In this document: positions 60,854 to 64,000 of the stretch, one piece after another
How positions within the stretch are numbered: position 1 is the first letter of the stretch
Layout: each line of letters begins with the position of its first letter
Origin: Gammaproteobacteria bacterium
GTDB lineage: Bacteria; Pseudomonadota; Gammaproteobacteria; DSM-16500
Length of the DNA stretch: 64,000 nt
Direction of reading: 5' to 3'
Assembly: GCA_021324305.1 (NCBI GenBank)
Contig: JAJPJI010000024.1
Location: forward strand, 25,941-89,940
The notes under the pieces: generated by a model
Seen by the model: only the letters and a program-made list of their open reading frames with translations
The model's database searches: none
Told to the model about the DNA's origin: nothing
Made by a program: the position numbers and the translations under genes

Positions 60854-62503
60854 ATGGCTGGTGCGGTGTTCAATCAATTTGCCATTCTGATCACATTGTC
60901 TGTGATTGTTGGTTATATCGCCATCCGGCTGCGCCAGCCGCTGATACTTTCATTTATCATTGTTGGCATCATTGCCGGGCCGGCTATCCTTGGGTGGATT
61001 TCGGCGCAAAGTGAAATTGAAGTACTGGCCAGTTTTGGTATCACGCTGCTATTGTTTATTGTCGGGTTAAAGCTCGACCTGGATTTGATCAAGACCTTTG
61101 GCGCAGTTGTCATGATCGCTGGCCTTGGGCAGATACTCCTGACGGCAGGCATTGGTTCACTGCTTGGAATAGTGCTTGGCCTGTCATTCGGGCATGCACT
61201 CTTTGTCGCATTTGCCCTTACTTTTTCCAGCACCATTATCATTATCAAGATCCTATCTGATAATGTTGAAATCGATTCATTGTATGGCCGTATCTCACTG
61301 GGCATATTGATTGTTCAGGACCTGGTGGTGGTCGTTGCCATTATCGTTCTCTCTTCATTAAGCATACATTATGCAGGTTATTCCCATCTGGGCCGGGAAA
61401 TACTGATTCTGGGGATGAAAGGCGTGGGTTTTCTTGCCGTCATCGGGATGTTAATGCGATTTGTCTTTCCGGCTCTCCTCGAGCAGTTTGCAAAATCACG
61501 GGAATTGCTGATCCTGTTTGCAATTGCCTGGGCGGTGATGCTCACAGTAGGCGCTGATGCACTGGGTTTTGGAAAGGAAGTAGGAGGGTTTCTGGCGGGT
61601 GTGTCATTGGCATCATCAAAATACCGCGAGGCAATTGCATCAAGACTGGAGACAGTGCGCAATCTGCTTTTATTGTTCTTTTTTCTTAACCTTGGCGCAT
61701 CGCTGCGTTTTGATGCGCTGGGCGCTGAAATTGTTCCTGCCCTGGCGTTTTCATTGTTTGTTCTGGTCGGGAAGCCATTTATTGTTATCGTGCTGATGGG
61801 TTTGCTCAAATTCAGAAAGCGCACCAGTTTTTTAACCGGATTGACCATGGGGCAAATCAGTGAATTTTCATTGATATTAACTGCGCTGGGCATGAACCTG
61901 GGCTATATCGATGAAAATATTGCCGGCATGATCACATTCATCGGCCTGGTGTCCATCGCACTTTCCACTTATATGATGACTTACTCCAATATACTGTATC
62001 AGTGGATCAATCCCTGGCTGAATTTGTTTGAGCGGGAAATGTATCGTCATGAAGATACTTATCACATCAGCCAGCACATCAAGACAGATGTCATTATTTA
62101 TGGCTTTGGACGTCATGGCGAAAATCTGGCTCGCCATCTGGAAAAATCCGGGTACAGGATTCTGGCAATTGATTTTGATCCGCGGAAAGTGCATACCTCG
62201 AAGCACCATCATATCCTGATTAAATATGGCGATGCAGAAGATGTGGAATTTGTCAAAACCATACCTCTGGATGACGTGAAGTGGGTAGTGAGTACCATTC
62301 CGCATCCGGAAGCCAATCAAATGCTGGTTTCATCTCTTCGTGAAGTGCATTATAAGGGGAGGATAGCATTAAGTGCGTATCATGAAGGTGAACTGGATTT
62401 ATTCAGGAAAATGCAGGTTGACTTGATTTTTGTGCCTTATGAAGACGCTGCTATTTCTGCTGCGCAGCGGCTTGTGGAAAAAATGCGACAGGAAAGCGAA
62501 TAA
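60854..62503 (+). CDS. CPA2 cation:proton antiporter with TrkA-N domain
   Basis: This is a second KefB/KefC-like antiporter, 549 aa. It has a 12-helix exchanger domain (IRLRQPLILSFIIVGIIAGP, FIVGLKLDLDLIKTFG, FSSTIIIIKILSD, KEVGGFLAGVSLASSKYREA). A C-terminal TrkA-N (RCK_N) domain follows, with the nucleotide-binding motif IIYGFGRHGENLARHLEKSG and the acidic residue of LAIDFDP after strand 2. It lacks a TrkA-C domain, complementing its neighbour upstream. The transported ion (K+ or Na+) cannot be told by eye. Confidence 0.93.
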   Translation: MAGAVFNQFAILITLSVIVGYIAIRLRQPLILSFIIVGIIAGPAILGWISAQSEIEVLASFGITLLLFIVGLKLDLDLIKTFGAVVMIAGLGQILLTAGIGSLLGIVLGLSFGHALFVAFALTFSSTIIIIKILSDNVEIDSLYGRISLGILIVQDLVVVVAIIVLSSLSIHYAGYSHLGREILILGMKGVGFLAVIGMLMRFVFPALLEQFAKSRELLILFAIAWAVMLTVGADALGFGKEVGGFLAGVSLASSKYREAIASRLETVRNLLLLFFFLNLGASLRFDALGAEIVPALAFSLFVLVGKPFIVIVLMGLLKFRKRTSFLTGLTMGQISEFSLILTALGMNLGYIDENIAGMITFIGLVSIALSTYMMTYSNILYQWINPWLNLFEREMYRHEDTYHISQHIKTDVIIYGFGRHGENLARHLEKSGYRILAIDFDPRKVHTSKHHHILIKYGDAEDVEFVKTIPLDDVKWVVSTIPHPEANQMLVSSLREVHYKGRIALSAYHEGELDLFRKMQVDLIFVPYEDAAISAAQRLVEKMRQESE

Positions 62504-62527
62504 GCAAAGGACGACAGATACCCAGTT

Positions 62528-63634
62528 ATGAAATCAGCCATTACCGCAATTGGAACTGCTGTTCCACCGCACAGACAATCACAGCAGGCTGCCGCAGAAA
62601 TCGTTGCCAATGCTCTGGAATTGAAGCCGGCAGAAAAGCGGCTGCTGAAATCAGTCTATCGGTCAACCAGGATTGATTATCGTTATAGTGTCATGAGTGA
62701 TTTCATCCGTCAGCCCGGTGAGTATGAGTTTTTCCCGAATGATCCAGGCTTGCCTTTCCCATCCACCGGGTCGCGTATGAAGGTATACAGGCAGCATGCC
62801 TTGACGCTCGCCCTCGCCGCTATCAATAAGTGTCTTGCCGGCAGGCAGGATATAGTTGCCGCTGATATCACACATGTGATTACGGTCAGCTGCACTGGGA
62901 TGTACGCGCCGGGTCTGGACATAGAAATTACCCAGCATCTGAATCTGGGCTCAAATGTAAAACGAACAGCGGTCAACTTCATGGGGTGTTATGGCGCATT
63001 TAACGCCATCAAGCTTGCAGATGCAATTTGTAAGGCTGAACCTGATGCTAGGGTACTGGTCGTGAGTGTGGAATTGTGCACGATTCATTTTCAAAAAAAT
63101 GATTCCATGGACAGCATGATTTCCAATGCAATTTTTGCTGATGGGGCCGCTGCTGTATTGATTGAAACGGGATCACGTCAGACGAAATCCTTTTTGCTGG
63201 AAGGATTTCATTGTGACCTGCTGCCGCAGCATGCCGAAGCAATGGCGTGGCAAATTGCTGACAGTGGTTTTGACATTGTATTGTCGTCTTATGTTCCGCA
63301 AGCCATTCAATCCGGAATAGCAGAATTTACCCGCCGGTTATTGCATGCCTGTCATCTTGCCTTCAATGATATAACCTTGTACGCCATACATCCCGGAGGA
63401 TATAAAATCCTGAAGGCATGCGAAGAGGCGCTTTCGATTTCTGAAGCAGATAATCGATATTCGTATCATGTGCTGCGCAACTATGGAAATATGTCATCAG
63501 CAACGGTTTTGTTTGTCTTGCACGAGATCTGGAATGATATCAGCCATGAACAAGCTAATGAAAAAATATTCAGCTGTGCATTCGGGCCGGGTTTGACGCT
63601 GGAATCTATGATATTGAAAGTCGGTCATTCGTGA
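62528..63634 (+). CDS. Type III polyketide synthase (chalcone synthase-like)
   Basis: This homodimeric thiolase-fold enzyme condenses acyl-CoA starters with malonyl-CoA. The 368-aa protein has the catalytic triad in place: Cys in AVNFMGCYGAFNAIKLA, His in LYAIHPGGYKIL and Asn in LRNYGNMSSATVLFVL. Known bacterial relatives make alkylresorcinols, alkylpyrones or phloroglucinol precursors. No tailoring genes (methyltransferase, hydroxylase) are adjacent in the window, though the downstream side is cut by the window end. The substrate is not readable from sequence. Confidence 0.94.
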   Translation: MKSAITAIGTAVPPHRQSQQAAAEIVANALELKPAEKRLLKSVYRSTRIDYRYSVMSDFIRQPGEYEFFPNDPGLPFPSTGSRMKVYRQHALTLALAAINKCLAGRQDIVAADITHVITVSCTGMYAPGLDIEITQHLNLGSNVKRTAVNFMGCYGAFNAIKLADAICKAEPDARVLVVSVELCTIHFQKNDSMDSMISNAIFADGAAAVLIETGSRQTKSFLLEGFHCDLLPQHAEAMAWQIADSGFDIVLSSYVPQAIQSGIAEFTRRLLHACHLAFNDITLYAIHPGGYKILKACEEALSISEADNRYSYHVLRNYGNMSSATVLFVLHEIWNDISHEQANEKIFSCAFGPGLTLESMILKVGHS

Positions 63635-63740
63635 AGGCGCGCTTTATTTTTATTATGATGCTGGTATTCAAGTATGGTTATTTTTGCGCGGGGTCCCGCG
63701 CAGGATCGAGCACGAGGGATACTTGCAGCGACAGGACATA

Positions 63741-63947
63741 ATTGTCATCCCGGCGCAGGCCGGGATCCATCCATCTTGCCTGATAGTTATCGCGGATACA
63801 AAAATAAGTTTGCTAATGACACGGAAATCCATAACTTTGTGGCTGTCCAGACCTGAAGATCAACGACTCAGCTTCGAATGCCTGTGCCTGATAGCTACCG
63901 TATGAAATGCATTCAGAATAGATCCCGGCCTGCGCCGGGATGACAAT
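63741..63947. mobile_element. MITE-like palindromic element, copy 2
   Basis: This is a 207-base element with perfect 27-base inverted ends: it starts ATTGTCATCCCGGCGCAGG and ends in the complement. The ends are G+C-rich palindromes, as in copy 1 (10098-10186), with CCCGGCGCAGGCCGGG in place of CCCGCGAAGGCGGG. The interior holds TTGCCTGATAG and a second, similar TGCCTGATAGC. It lies in the gap downstream of the polyketide synthase; the rest of the gap to the window end shows no gene. Confidence 0.8.
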
Positions 63948-64000
63948 TATGTTGTTCCACAGGAAATTATTCAACAAAGCCGATCAAATCAGCATGCAGC

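Noticed and set aside
63674..63905. Two short plus-strand ORFs with HPGAGRDPS/IPAQAGIHPS peptides
   Set aside because: These are translations of the palindromic repeat element and occur wherever such repeats exist; they are not genes.

Overview
The window is a dense bacterial chromosome segment: about 55 protein genes, no rRNA or tRNA that I could see, and short intergenic gaps. Gene content and order point to a gammaproteobacterium, most likely an intracellular or protozoa-associated member of the Legionellales (Coxiella/Aquicella/Legionella side). The evidence is miaB-ybeZ-ybeY-ybeX, radC-rpmB-rpmG-mutM, coaBC-dut-algC, pgk-pyk, a phosphatidylcholine synthase, a U-box protein and several large helical proteins of unknown function. 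The taxonomic call is an inference from these families, not from a marker gene.

Layout. 0.1-3 kb: an unknown protein, a decayed HAD phosphatase and an MFS transporter. 3-8.5 kb: the RNA-maintenance block ybeX-ybeY-ybeZ-miaB on the minus strand, then a 2Fe-2S ferredoxin, rsmE and a DksA/TraR-type zinc finger on the plus strand. 8.7-11.6 kb: a QEGLA/DUF1704 metallopeptidase facing a rimK-rimB pair, with a small MITE-like element between them. 12.2-16.4 kb: a minus-strand ccmC-D-E-F-G-H operon in which ccmF carries a frameshift and ccmD is only 51 codons; ccmA and ccmB are not here. 16.5-19.6 kb: an accessory patch with a membrane-anchored U-box protein, an orphan FtsX/MacB-type permease and a protein with an F-box-like segment. 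19.6-22.6 kb: a three-gene ABC importer preceded by two short leader ORFs, one with a perfect Shine-Dalgarno and a hairpin over its stop codon. 22.7-28.2 kb: a polysaccharide deacetylase, a large PAP-like metallophosphoesterase lacking one expected metal ligand, and pyk/pgk. 28.4-34.5 kb: NhaA, phosphatidylcholine synthase, a sugar epimerase, a secreted Cys-rich protein, and the heptosyltransferases waaF and waaC. 34.6-46 kb: an OmpA lipoprotein, an SbmA/YddA-type ABC transporter, mutM, a fatty-acid desaturase, rpmG-rpmB-radC, coaBC-dut-algC and a UbiH-type monooxygenase.

46-52.4 kb is the most unusual part. It is a three-gene minus-strand operon of large paralogs (653, 626 and 696 aa) sharing an N-terminal module followed by about eight degenerate 25-30-residue helical repeats. 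It is bordered downstream by a roughly 300-bp element with 42-bp perfect inverted arms; a diverged relative of that element lies at 58.4 kb. 52.7-57 kb: gcvT-gcvH-gcvPA-gcvPB (glycine cleavage). 57-63.6 kb: a small unknown protein, gloB, two adjacent CPA2 antiporters with complementary regulatory domains, and a type III polyketide synthase, ending in a second copy of the MITE-like family seen at 10.1 kb.

Most genes are housekeeping: translation, envelope and LPS core, one-carbon and central carbon metabolism, cytochrome c maturation and pH/ion balance. The host-interaction candidates (U-box protein, F-box-like protein, triplicated repeat proteins, metallophosphoesterase, phosphatidylcholine synthase) are scattered singletons or small clusters. 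No secretion-system genes are in the window, so calling any of them an effector is inference.
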